Assembly: GCA_017308515.1 (NCBI GenBank)
Contig: JAFKEN010000007.1
Coordinates: 1-64,000 of the forward strand
DNA from: Actinomycetales bacterium
Lineage (GTDB): Bacteria; Actinomycetota; Actinomycetes; Actinomycetales; Microbacteriaceae
Length of the DNA: 64,000 nucleotides
Direction of reading: 5' to 3'
Notes under the pieces: generated by a model
Seen by the model: the letters and a program-made list of their open reading frames with translations, nothing else
The model's database searches: none
What the model was told of the DNA's origin: nothing
Program-made: the position numbers and the translations under genes
Shown: piece after piece, positions 16,667 through 25,487 of the stretch
Layout of the letters: every line of letters starts with the position of its first letter
Position numbering within the stretch: the first letter of the stretch is position 1

Positions 16667-19135
16667 GTGACGCAGACGGAACAGGCAGGCCAGCTGTGGG
16701 CGGAGGAGCCGAGCCATCTGGCCGGGCACGCCCGCATCCGGGCTCGGATCGCGGGCCTGCATTGCTCCCTGTGCACCGGAACGATCGAGAAGGCGCTGGG
16801 CCGCCAGCCCGGCGTGGACAAGGTCGCGGTCAGCCTCACCCATGAACAGGCCCTGGTCGACTACGACCCGGACCTCATCGGACCCGAGGACATCCTCGGC
16901 ACGCTGCGCGACATCGGCTATGACTTGTACGACCCGCGCAAGCTGCGCCCGTTCGAGGACGAGGAAGCCGACCTCGTCCGCGAAGGCAAGCGCCTGCTGG
17001 CCGCGATCGTGGCTAGCCTGACCACCATCGCCCTGATCCTGGAGGTCTCCGGCATCTGGTCGGTGCTGGTACCCGCCTCGGTCGTGGCGCTGATGGTGCC
17101 GGTCTCCTACGCGATCTTGCGGCCGGCCGGCCGGGTCCGCGCCGGGTTCGGGGCGGTGGCGATGCTCGCCCCGGCCGCGCTGGCCTATGCGGGCCGGCAG
17201 GCGGGGTGGATTGGGGAGACGGCGGCCGGTTGGGTGACCGGCGCCCTGGCCCTGACGGTGGTGTTCGCCGTCGCCCCGCACATCCTGCGGATGGCCTACC
17301 AGGCCGGAAGGCGGGGTATCCTCAACCAGCACGTGCTGCTGGAGATCGGCGCCTTCGCCGGCATCGCCGGCGGGATCATCGGCCTGACCGGGGTCTTCTC
17401 GGACTACCCGACCGCGCCGTTCTTCGCCGTGACCGTGCTGGTGGCGAACTACCACATCTTCTCCGAGTGGCTCTCACTGCTGGTCAAGACCCGCTCCAGC
17501 CAAGCCGTGCGCAAGCTGCTGGATCTCCAGCCGGACACCGCACGCCTGATCCGCGCCGGGACCGAGGAGGACGTGCCCGTTGCCGACGTCGCGGTCGGTG
17601 ACCTGGTACGCATCCGTCCGGGAGACCGAGTTCCGGTCGACGGCCGGGTGGTTGACGGCTACTCCACCCTCGACCTGTCCCTGGTTACCGGCGAACCTGT
17701 CCCGGCCGAACGATCGGCCGGCGAAGAGGTGATCGGTGGGTCCATCAACGGCGCCGGCACCCTGCTGGTGGAGGCCACCCGGGTCGGGACGGACAGCTTC
17801 TTGGCCCAGGTGGCCAGGCATGTCGAGGACGCCCGGGCGCTCAAGCCCGGCATCCTCCACCTGGTGGACCGGGTGCTGCGCGTCTACACCCCGGCCGTGC
17901 TGATCTTGGCCGCCCTCGCACTGGCCGGCTGGCTGGCCGGGTCCTGGGCACTAGCCGGGGAGCCGGAGGTGCGCCGAGCGGTGTTCGCTGGCATCGGCGT
18001 ACTGGTCATGGGCTACCCGTGCGCGATGGGGATCGCCGCCCCGCTGGCCATCGTGCGCGCCGCCGGTGAGGCCGCCGATCAGGGCATCATCATGCGTACC
18101 GGGGAGGCGTTCCAGACATTCGGCCAGGTCCGCACCATCGTGCTGGACAAGACCGGCACCCTCACCGAGGGCAGACCCGCCGTCCGCGAAATCGAGGCCC
18201 GCACCGACGAGGCGGACCTGCTCACTACCGCCGCGGCAGCCGAGAACCCGTCCGAACATCCGCTGGCCCGGGCCATCGTCACCGCCGCCACCACTCGCGG
18301 TCTGACCCTGCCGACGGCCCAGGACTTCACCTCGGTCACCGGCTTCGGTGTCACCGCCACCGTCGAGGGGCGCGCCGTGTTGGTCGGCCGGCCTCGTTTC
18401 CTGACGGACCACAGCATTGATCTGACCCCCCTCGCAGCCACCGTGACGCGGCTAGAGAGCACTGGGCGGACCGTGGTGGCCGTCGCTGCCGACAGGGAGC
18501 TGCTCGGGGTCATCGGCCTCGGTGACGAGCTTCGCTCCGAGGCGGTCCGGGCCGTCGAGCAGCTGCGAGCAGCAGGCATCACTCCGGTGCTGGCTACCGG
18601 CGACAATGCCCGCGCCGCCGCCCACGTCGCCGCGCAGGTCGGCATCGAGGACGTCCGGGCCGGGGTACTGCCTGAGGACAAGGCTGACCTCGTGCGCGAG
18701 TTGCAGGCCGGTGGTACCCGGGTGGCCATGGTCGGGGACGGCATCAACGACGCCCCCGCGCTCATGCAGGCCGACGTCGGCATCGCCATGGGCGGCGGCA
18801 CCGACATCGCCGTGGAGTCCGCCGACGTCGTCATCGTCCGCGACGACCTGCGCGCGATCCTGACTGCGCGGGAGACGAGCCGCTCCAGCTACCGCCGCAC
18901 CCGGCAGAACGTCGCCCTGGCGTTCTTGTTCAACGGCACCGGGATCATCGCCGCCACCACGGGGCTGGTCTACCCGGTGTGGGCGATGGTCGCGATGGCG
19001 CTGTCCGTCACCACGATCTTCATCAACTCCCTCGGCGGCCGACCCTCCCTGCTATTCGAGGCCATCGGCAGCGTCGGACGCACCCACCCGCAAGACACCG
19101 AACTCGATCGAGCCGCGGGTAACCGGCTGAGATAA
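16667..19135 (+). CDS. Heavy-metal translocating P1B-type ATPase with YPC membrane motif
   Basis: This 822-residue pump has an N-terminal HMA domain (C33-x2-C36 in GLHCSLC), eight predicted membrane helices, the actuator TGEPVP, phosphorylation motif DKTGTLT (D494), HP motif SEHPLA, TGDN and GDGINDAPAL. The ion-site motif in helix 6 is Y450-P451-C452 (GYPCAMG), where copper ATPases have CPC and other classes SPC, TPC or APC. Helices 7-8 have FNGTG and MALSVTTIFINS, closest to copper-type pumps. It exports metal from the cytoplasm. GTG 16667 follows AAGGA. The substrate is uncertain because of the YPC change. Confidence 0.93.
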   Translation: MTQTEQAGQLWAEEPSHLAGHARIRARIAGLHCSLCTGTIEKALGRQPGVDKVAVSLTHEQALVDYDPDLIGPEDILGTLRDIGYDLYDPRKLRPFEDEEADLVREGKRLLAAIVASLTTIALILEVSGIWSVLVPASVVALMVPVSYAILRPAGRVRAGFGAVAMLAPAALAYAGRQAGWIGETAAGWVTGALALTVVFAVAPHILRMAYQAGRRGILNQHVLLEIGAFAGIAGGIIGLTGVFSDYPTAPFFAVTVLVANYHIFSEWLSLLVKTRSSQAVRKLLDLQPDTARLIRAGTEEDVPVADVAVGDLVRIRPGDRVPVDGRVVDGYSTLDLSLVTGEPVPAERSAGEEVIGGSINGAGTLLVEATRVGTDSFLAQVARHVEDARALKPGILHLVDRVLRVYTPAVLILAALALAGWLAGSWALAGEPEVRRAVFAGIGVLVMGYPCAMGIAAPLAIVRAAGEAADQGIIMRTGEAFQTFGQVRTIVLDKTGTLTEGRPAVREIEARTDEADLLTTAAAAENPSEHPLARAIVTAATTRGLTLPTAQDFTSVTGFGVTATVEGRAVLVGRPRFLTDHSIDLTPLAATVTRLESTGRTVVAVAADRELLGVIGLGDELRSEAVRAVEQLRAAGITPVLATGDNARAAAHVAAQVGIEDVRAGVLPEDKADLVRELQAGGTRVAMVGDGINDAPALMQADVGIAMGGGTDIAVESADVVIVRDDLRAILTARETSRSSYRRTRQNVALAFLFNGTGIIAATTGLVYPVWAMVAMALSVTTIFINSLGGRPSLLFEAIGSVGRTHPQDTELDRAAGNRLR

Positions 19136-19213
19136 CCAAGCGTGTCAAGCTCACAGTCCCGCAACAGGAGTGCGCGCGGGCCAGCCTGTGGGTCGGTTCG
19201 GTCCGGTTGGCGC

Positions 19214-19497
19214 CCACGAGACGAGAACGCTGCACGCCTTCGCCCCTACACGCCACCGACACCGCTGCCGAGGGCACCGACTCTGAGCTACGCGGTGCAC
19301 TTCCAGCCGCTCTCGCTCATGGCCGGATGAGCCGGCTCGGGATGACCATCCGGGCCAGCCGCAACACCGCCTTGCTGCACCTGGCCTCGACCACCCCGCC
19401 AGCCGTCTTCGCCAACGTCATCGGTGTCGACATCGGACGCCGCCACCCGATGGGCCTGGCTCGCCGGTGCCCGCCTGGAACAGCTACGCGACCGCTC
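19214..19497 (+). pseudogene. Decayed remnant of the zinc-ribbon recombinase-associated gene
   Basis: The segment near 19215-19260 matches about 14648-14693 of the intact gene (GACGAGAACGC and GCACGCCT shared). A large internal deletion joins it to sequence matching about 15341-15460 (encoding RASRNTA, LHLASTTPPAVFA and IGV). The end near 19480-19497 matches 15519-15536 (GGAACA-CTACGCGACC). A 1-nt deletion near 19324 and further drift break the frame. This places related recombinase sequence on both sides of the metal module. Nothing else is seen in 19136-19538. Confidence 0.8.
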
Positions 19498-19538
19498 CGA
19501 GGTGACAGGACCCCACAGGCGAGTGGCGCCTGAGATCG

Positions 19539-19928
19539 TTAAAGGTAGGCGCAGACCGCGCCGGCCTGACACGTCTCGGGCTCAACGTTCTCAGCTGCCG
19601 TCCGTAGCTGGGCGATGGTCGCACGCAGTCGGCCGAGTTCGGCAATCTGCTCATCGACTTCGGCCAGGCGCATATCCAGCAGTTCCCGGACGTGGTCACA
19701 TGGGGCCGTCCCGCTGTCGCGGATCTGGAGGATCTGTCGGATCTGCGCAAGAGTCAGTCCTGCGGCTTGGCCGCGATGGATGAAGTCGAGCCGGGCGAGA
19801 GTCTCCGGGCCATAATGGCGGTAGCCCGATGCGGTTCGCGCTGCAGGCAGCAGAAGTCCCTGGTCTTCGTAGAATCGCAGCGTCTTGGCAGTGGTACCCG
19901 CCGCTTGGGCCAGTTCCCCGATACGCAT
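19539..19928 (-). CDS. merR: MerR-family regulator of the mercury module
   Basis: The 129-residue protein has a MerR HTH (MRIGELAQAAGTTAKTLRFYEDQGLLLPAARTASGYRHY), a dimerisation helix and cysteines in TAPCDHVRELL and ETCQAGAVCAYL that could bind a soft metal. It starts at the ATG whose complement is 19926-19928, after GGAGGAAG; a longer frame upstream has no homology. It is divergent from merA, and the shared intergenic region holds a perfect MerR dyad. The symbol rests on this context. A CueR- or ZntR-like metal preference cannot be excluded. Confidence 0.88.
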   Translation of the reverse strand: MRIGELAQAAGTTAKTLRFYEDQGLLLPAARTASGYRHYGPETLARLDFIHRGQAAGLTLAQIRQILQIRDSGTAPCDHVRELLDMRLAEVDEQIAELGRLRATIAQLRTAAENVEPETCQAGAVCAYL

Positions 19929-19949
19929 GACGTCTTCCTCCGCTCTCGC

Positions 19950-19981
19950 TTGACCTTCCAGTGTAGTGGAAGGTTGAGAAT
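19950..19981 (+). promoter_or_regulatory. MerR-type promoter/operator of merA
   Basis: A -35 TTGACC (19950-19955) is followed by the perfect dyad ACCTTCCA-6 nt-TGGAAGGT (19953-19974) and a -10 GAGAAT (19976-19981), giving a 20-bp spacer typical of MerR-controlled promoters. The sequence from CTCGCTTGACC onward is nearly identical to the promoter at 16356-16387. Confidence 0.85.
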
Positions 19982-20022
19982 GATGGTCGGAGGCGAGAAC
20001 CGACGTCTGGGAGGAACACATC

Positions 20023-21454
20023 ATGGGCTCGAAGGTCGATCTGGCGATCATCGGATCAGGCGGCGCGGCCTTCGCGGCAGCGATCCGGGCCACCGGGCTG
20101 GGCAAGTCGGTGGTGATGATCGAGCGGTCAACGTTTTGGGGGCACCTGTGTGAACACTGGTTGCATTCCCTCGAAGAGCCTGCTCGCAGCCGCCGAGGCG
20201 CTGCATATAGCGTCCGATGCCGCGCGGTTTCCCGGGATCGCGGCCGCGGCCGGCCCCGTGGACATGCCGGGCCTGGTCGGTGCCACTCAGTCACTGGTGG
20301 AGTCATTGCGCGGTGAGAAGTACGAGGACCTGGCCGACGCGTATGGGTGGCGGGTCCTGCACGCCGACGCCTCGTTCGCCGGGACCCCGGACGGCCCGTT
20401 GCTGCACACCGTCACCGGTGACGGCAAAGTCGAGGCGATCAGGGCCGATCATTACCTGATCGCGACGGGATCAGCCCCCTGGGCGGCACCAATCCCCGGC
20501 CTGGCCACCGTGGACTATCTGACCTCGACCACCGCGATGGTACTCACCGAGGTCCCCGACTCCCTGCTCGTGCTCGGTGGCGGCTACGTGGCGATGGAAC
20601 AAGCACAGTTGTTCGCCCGACTCGGCGCCAGGGTCACCATGCTGGTCCGCTCCCGGCTGGCGTCGAAAGAGGAACCCGAAGCCTCCTGGGCCCTGGAGGA
20701 CGTGTTCGCTGACGAAGGCATCCACGTTGTTCGACCCGCCGAGGTCATCTCCGTGGTCCACGACATGGCCAGCGGCGGGGTCGTCGCGACGGCGAACGTC
20801 TCCGGCACCGAGCAGGAGTTCCGAGCCGACCGGGTGTTGGTGGCCACCGGCCGTCGCCCGGTCACCGAGGGACTCAACCTCAATGCCGTCGGGGTCAAGA
20901 CCGGCGAGGCCGGAGAAGTCGTGGTTAGCGACCAGCTCCAGTCGACGAACCGGCGGGTCTGGGCTGCCGGGGACGTGACCGGGCACCACGAGTTCGTCTA
21001 TGTCGCCGCGCAACACGGGGCGATGATCGTCGACAATGCGTTCACCAGCACCGACCGCACTGTCGACTACGCCCGCCTGCCACGAGTGACGTTCACGAGT
21101 CCCGCCCTTGCAGCGGTGGGCATGACCGAAGCAGACGTCCTCGCTGCGGGGATCCGCTGCGACTGCCGGGTCCTGACCCTGACATACGTGCCCCGCGCGC
21201 TGGTCAACCGGGACACCCGCGGCTTGATCAAGATCGTCGTCAACGCCGACACCGGTCGCATCCTCGGACTCACTGCGGTCGCCAAGGACGCCGGTGAACT
21301 CGCCGCGGCCGGTGTCTACATCCTCGAAGGCGAGATGACACTCGAACAGGTCTCCCGGAGCTGGGCGCCGTATCTGACGATGGCCGAAGGCATTAAGATC
21401 GCCGCCCAATCATTCACCACCGACGTCTCCAAACTTTCCTGCTGCGCGGTATGA
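20023..21454 (+). pseudogene. merA: Mercuric reductase MerA, broken by a one-base insertion
   Basis: The first part (20023 to about 20137) encodes the FAD-binding start IIGSGGAAFAAAIRATGLGKSVVMIE. An extra base in the run TTTTGGGGG (20134-20142) shifts the frame just before the redox motif. The next frame, open from GTG 20150, continues with NTGCIPSKSLL, an NAD-binding LVLGGGYVAMEQAQ, ATGRRP, AAGDVTG and a C-terminal vicinal pair in LSCCAV typical of MerA. Without the insertion the protein would be about 476 residues. It may be a true null allele or a homopolymer sequencing error. The ribosome site GGGAGGA precedes ATG 20023. Confidence 0.88.
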
Positions 21455-21896
21455 CGCCCCGTGCGGACCCGGCGTGGTGAACAAGCAGCACCACCAGTCC
21501 ACGGACCGTGGCGGGTTCTCTGGAGAGAGCCGAAGCCGCAATCGTGGTGATCGCCTGCTGGCGCCCGGGCCAACCCTCTTTGCTGCTGGAGTGCTGACCG
21601 GTTTCGCTGACGTCATACTCATCCGTCAGTCTTCACCGCCGGCATCACAGCTGTCCTTGGGTCGCCGTGATCACCACGCTGACGCGCCGACGCCCGACCG
21701 AGACCCCCACCCACCAGACCCCCACCCAGGACATCAGGGTTCTACCTACCGCCGAACGACCGCCCCCCCAATTCCTGCTGCCGACCGTCCGGTGATCGTG
21801 GGCAGCCCCGACGCACCTGAGTGACATGCACCTGCCACTCACTTACCCCGTATCCGGGCACTTCGATCATCCGACCCTGCCGGTAGGCGGTGCGTA
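21455..21896. other. Gene-free spacer between merA and the resumed transfer operon
   Basis: I see no supported gene in these 442 bp. A frame at 21474-21824 is low-complexity (Pro, Asp, His rich) without homology. The stretch 21811-21841 contains two GCACCTGA/GCACCTGCC motifs like those before other ICE genes. AGGCGG just before 21897 serves as ribosome site for the next gene. This is probably the right edge of the inserted cargo. Confidence 0.5.
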
Positions 21897-22163
21897 ATGG
21901 ACGTGTTCCCCGACTTCGACGGGCTGGGCGGCATCGGTGATCTGAAACAGGTCATCGGCGCCCTGCTGATGATCGTGCTGATCGTCGCAGTGCTCATGGT
22001 GATCGTCTCCGCGATCTGCTGGGCGTTCGGCGCCTCGCACGGCAACCCCGCCCTCGCCTCCAAAGGCAGGGTCGGGGTGCTCGTCGGCGTCGGAGCCGCC
22101 GCGCTCGCCGGCGCCGGGGTCGCGTGGGTGAACTGGCTCATCGCCCTCGGCAACCAGCTCTGA
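21897..22163 (+). CDS. DUF6112 pilin-like membrane protein (first copy)
   Basis: This 88-residue protein has two membrane helices (about 20-45 and 60-82) around a short loop GASHGNPALASKGRVG. It matches the DUF6112 family of actinobacterial ICEs, thought to be VirB2-like channel or pilus subunits by size and position. A paralogue follows 130 bp downstream, after a predicted terminator. AGGCGG precedes the ATG. Confidence 0.8.
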   Translation: MDVFPDFDGLGGIGDLKQVIGALLMIVLIVAVLMVIVSAICWAFGASHGNPALASKGRVGVLVGVGAAALAGAGVAWVNWLIALGNQL

Positions 22164-22176
22164 CCCGCACCGAGTC

Positions 22177-22205
22177 AAGGCCCGCACGTGGACGGGGCCT
22201 TTCTC
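22177..22205 (+). terminator. Rho-independent terminator between the two DUF6112 genes
   Basis: Arms AAGGCCC (22177-22183) and GGGCCTT (22195-22201) form a GC-rich stem with an 11-nt loop, followed by TCTC. Partial termination here would raise the level of the first pilin-like protein relative to downstream genes. Confidence 0.7.
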
Positions 22206-22293
22206 ATGCTCTCACGCGCTGGCTGGGTGTCCAGTCGCTCTCCGGCCTACCTCGCCGCCACAAGCCATCCGCCCACGCGAGGGAGTAACCGCC

Positions 22294-22563
22294 GTGATCG
22301 ACATCGACCCCAACAGCAACGGCCTGCCCGGCATCGAACAGCTCCGCACCATCGTCGGCGCCGTGATGACGGTCGGCCTGATCCTCAGCGTCCTGGCGCT
22401 GATCGTGAGCGCGATCGTGTGGGCCTACGGCGCCAACAGCTCGAACCCGCACCTGGCGGGCAGGGGCAAGCTGGGCGTCCTCATCTCCTGCGGCGCCGCG
22501 GTGATCTGCGGCGCCGCGGTGACGCTCGTGAACTTCTTCTGGAACGTCGGCCAGGCCGTATAG
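22294..22563 (+). CDS. DUF6112 pilin-like membrane protein (second copy)
   Basis: This 89-residue paralogue of the gene at 21897 has the same two-helix pattern and loop (GANSSNPHLAGRGKLG). GTG 22294 follows GAGGGAG. The two copies differ clearly in sequence, so they are old duplicates and probably form distinct subunits of the conjugation channel. The TrbL-like gene follows 28 bp later. Confidence 0.8.
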   Translation: MIDIDPNSNGLPGIEQLRTIVGAVMTVGLILSVLALIVSAIVWAYGANSSNPHLAGRGKLGVLISCGAAVICGAAVTLVNFFWNVGQAV

Positions 22564-22591
22564 GGCCGCCGGTCACAGCAGGAGATTCGTG

Positions 22592-23962
22592 ATGGGTGTC
22601 TGCGACGTTCCCGTGATTTCGACCGTCTGCGACGTGGCCGGCGAGGCCGCCGCGACGGTCGTGGCCGCCCCGTTCGACTGGCTCGCCCAGGCGATGGGCG
22701 GCGCGGCCGGCTGGCTGATCGAGGCGATGTGGGCCGTGTTCGACACGACCACGCTGGTCGATGTCCAAACGGACGGGTTCACCAGCGTCTACAACCTGAT
22801 CTTCGGCATCGGGGTCTTCCTCGTCCTGATCTTCTTCTGCCTGCAACTCATCACCGGGCTGATCCACCGCGACCCGACCGCGCTGTCCCGCGCCGCGCTC
22901 GGCGCGGCGAAATCGGTGCTGGGCGCGTTCGTGGTCGTCACGCTGACCGCGCTCGCGCTGGAAATCGTGGACCAGCTCTGCATCGGCATCATCCAGGCGT
23001 CCGGGGAGACCACCGGGACGATGGGCGACAAGATCATCCTGCTCGCCGCCGGGCTGAGCGGCATCAATATCGCCGCGCCCGGCGTCGGTGCGATCGTGAC
23101 GATTTTCCTGGCTGGGCTGATGATCGCCGCCGTCGCAATCGTCTGGTTCAGCCTGCTTATCCGCAAGGCGCTGCTGCTGGTCGGCGTGGTGCTGGCACCG
23201 ATCGCGTTCGCCGGCGCGTCCTGGGACGCCACCAAAGGGTGGATCGGGAAATGGGCGGCGTTCGTGATCGCCCTCATCATCAGCAAGCTCGTGCTCGTCG
23301 TCATCTTCTTGCTGGCGATCACGCAGATCGCCACCCCGATCGAGCTGGACATCGCCGCTGTCACCGAACCGATCACCGGCATCGTGCTCATGGGCATCGC
23401 GGCCTTCGCGCCCTACATGGTCTACCGCTTCGTCTCCTTCGTCGGCTTCGACCTGTACCAGCAGATGGGCACCGAGCAGGAGGCCAAGAACGCCCTCAAC
23501 CGTCCCGTCCCGATCCCGTCCAAGACCCAAGGCGGCGGCGAGCCCAAGAAGGTTCTCGAAGACCCCAACGGCGGCGGGTCTGGCGGTGGCTCGGGCGGCA
23601 CGCCACCGCCCACGACTCGCGCACCTGCCGCGGGTGGCGGTGGTGCGGGCACGGCCGGAGCCGGAGCGGCGACCGGGGGTGGAGCGGGAGCAGGCGCAGA
23701 AGCTGGCGCGGGAGCGGGGGCCGGTGCTGCGGCCGCGGGACCGGCGGCGGCGGTCGTTGTCGGAGCGCAGGTCGTCAAGGGCACCGCCGAAGCCGGCCCG
23801 AAGGCGGGCAAGGCGGTCGCGGGTCAGGCCGAGACCGCAGCGGGAGCGGCCGACGAGCGCGGTGGCGGCACGCCGCCGCCCCAGACGCCGCCGCCCTCGA
23901 CGCCGCAGCCGCGAACTCCGGCGCCGCCCAAGTCCGGGCCGCCGCGGACCGGGAAGGAGTGA
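22592..23962 (+). CDS. TrbL/VirB6-like conjugal transfer membrane protein
   Basis: The protein is 456 residues from ATG 22592 after AGGAG. The N-terminal 300 residues contain about six hydrophobic helices (VYNLIFGIGVFLVLIFFCLQLI, SVLGAFVVVTLTALAL, IVTIFLAGLMIAAVAIVWFSLL, ALLLVGVVLAPIAFAG, FVIALIISKLVLVVIFLLAI, GIVLMGIAAFAPYMVYRF), as in VirB6/TrbL inner-membrane channel proteins. The last 150 residues are a low-complexity Gly/Ala/Pro tail, probably cytoplasmic or in the wall. It sits between pilin-like and VirB4-like genes. Confidence 0.82.
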   Translation: MGVCDVPVISTVCDVAGEAAATVVAAPFDWLAQAMGGAAGWLIEAMWAVFDTTTLVDVQTDGFTSVYNLIFGIGVFLVLIFFCLQLITGLIHRDPTALSRAALGAAKSVLGAFVVVTLTALALEIVDQLCIGIIQASGETTGTMGDKIILLAAGLSGINIAAPGVGAIVTIFLAGLMIAAVAIVWFSLLIRKALLLVGVVLAPIAFAGASWDATKGWIGKWAAFVIALIISKLVLVVIFLLAITQIATPIELDIAAVTEPITGIVLMGIAAFAPYMVYRFVSFVGFDLYQQMGTEQEAKNALNRPVPIPSKTQGGGEPKKVLEDPNGGGSGGGSGGTPPPTTRAPAAGGGGAGTAGAGAATGGGAGAGAEAGAGAGAGAAAAGPAAAVVVGAQVVKGTAEAGPKAGKAVAGQAETAAGAADERGGGTPPPQTPPPSTPQPRTPAPPKSGPPRTGKE

Positions 23963-23968
23963 TCGGCC

Positions 23969-25438
23969 ATGCCCACGGCGACGGAACGAAAGACGCCCGG
24001 TAGCGAGCTGACGCCGATGAAGTTCAGCCGGCTCACCCGCCGCGGGGTACTGCTCGGCCTCTCCGTCTCTCAACTCATCACCCTCGGCATCGGTGGACTG
24101 GCGCTGCTAGCCGCGTTCTACGGCGGCGCCGGGATGCTGCTGGCCTACACCGCCCCGATCTGGCTGCTCGCCGTGGTGCTGACCTGGGTGTCCATCGCCG
24201 GGCGGCCGATGGTCGAGTGGCTCCCGGTCGCCTGCTGGTGGCTGTGGCGCTCGACCGGCGGGCAACTGCTCTACCGGCGTCGGATCGTCAAGCCTCGACC
24301 GGCCGGGAGTCTCGCGTTGCCAGGCGACATGGCCCGGCTGCGGGAGCACCTGGACCGCGAGACCGGGGCGTGCATGATCCACGACCCCCGCCAGGCGACC
24401 TTGACGGTCGTGACGGAAGTGACCCATCCGGCATTCATCTTGCTGGACCCCGGAGAACAGGAGCGCCGCGTCACCTCATGGGGACGGGTGCTCGCCACGG
24501 TCTGCCGCTCCGGGAGGATCGCGACCCTGCAAGTGCTCGAACGGACCCTGCCGGACTCAGGTAGTGGGCTGGCCGAATGGTGGGCCGAGCACGGCACCGA
24601 CGACGGCTCCTGGGCCGCGACCACCTACCGTGAGCTGATCGAGCGGGCCGGCCCCGCCGGGGAACGGCACGCCACGACCGTCAGCCTCTCGCTGGACATG
24701 AAGGTCGCGGGTCGGCAGATCAGGACCGCCGGCGGCGGTATCCGCGGTGCCGCCGCGGTGCTCCGGCAGGAGATGGCGACTCTGGTCGCCGCGCTGCGGT
24801 CTGCGGACTTGACCCCTTCGGGGTGGCTCGGTCCCGGTCAGGTCGCGGTGATCTTGCGCTCGGCGTATGACCCGGCCGTGGCCGCCACCTTGGAGCGGCA
24901 CGGGCGGCTCGGGCAGGAGCTTGCCGCAGCCGGCCCGGTCGCGGTCACCGAGACCTGGGGCAACCTGCGCACCGATTCCGCGTGGCACACCGTGCTGTGG
25001 GTCTCCGAATGGCCTCGCAGCCTCGTTTATCCGGGGTTCCTCGCGCCGGTGCTGCTGTCGACCGGCATCCAACGGTCGGTGTCGCTGATCTACACGCCTA
25101 TGCGCTCGGACCAGGCGGCCCGTGACATCCGTAAGAAGAAGGTCGAGCACATCTCGGATGCGGCCCAGCGCGCCCGGATCGGGCAGATCGAGGACGCCGC
25201 GCAGACCGCGGAATACCAGGACGTGCTGCAACAGGAAGCCGACCTGACCGCCGGCCACGGCGTGCTGCGCGTCTCCGGCCTCATCTCCGTCTCCGCCCCC
25301 CGCCTCGACGAGCTGGAAGCCGCGGTCGCCGCGATCGAACAAGCCTCGATCCAAGCCTCCTGCGAGACCCGAAGGCTCGTCGGCCAGCAAGCGGTCGCGT
25401 TCACGGCGGCCGCGCTGCCGCTGTGCCGCACGGTGTGA
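23969..25438 (+). CDS. SCO6880-family transfer protein (VirB3/VirB4 N-terminal-like)
   Basis: The 489-residue protein has two membrane helices near the N-terminus (about 35-75), with FSRLTRRGVLLGLSVSQL as its lead-in. A large soluble domain follows (about 90-489) with FILLDPGEQERRVTSWGRVLATVCRSGRIATLQVLERTLPDSG and DIRKKKVEHISDAAQRARIGQIEDAAQTAEY. This matches the SCO6880 family found in actinobacterial conjugative elements, which resembles a fused VirB3 and non-ATPase part of VirB4. The true ATPase is the separate gene at 26770. Confidence 0.82.
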   Translation: MPTATERKTPGSELTPMKFSRLTRRGVLLGLSVSQLITLGIGGLALLAAFYGGAGMLLAYTAPIWLLAVVLTWVSIAGRPMVEWLPVACWWLWRSTGGQLLYRRRIVKPRPAGSLALPGDMARLREHLDRETGACMIHDPRQATLTVVTEVTHPAFILLDPGEQERRVTSWGRVLATVCRSGRIATLQVLERTLPDSGSGLAEWWAEHGTDDGSWAATTYRELIERAGPAGERHATTVSLSLDMKVAGRQIRTAGGGIRGAAAVLRQEMATLVAALRSADLTPSGWLGPGQVAVILRSAYDPAVAATLERHGRLGQELAAAGPVAVTETWGNLRTDSAWHTVLWVSEWPRSLVYPGFLAPVLLSTGIQRSVSLIYTPMRSDQAARDIRKKKVEHISDAAQRARIGQIEDAAQTAEYQDVLQQEADLTAGHGVLRVSGLISVSAPRLDELEAAVAAIEQASIQASCETRRLVGQQAVAFTAAALPLCRTV

Positions 25439-25487
25439 CCGGCGCGCTCACCTGGCAGGCATCCCACCCCGTTGAAGGAGGCCCGTG

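Noticed and set aside
21474-21824. 116-codon frame after merA
   Set aside because: Low-complexity Pro/Asp/His composition, no ribosome site and no homology.
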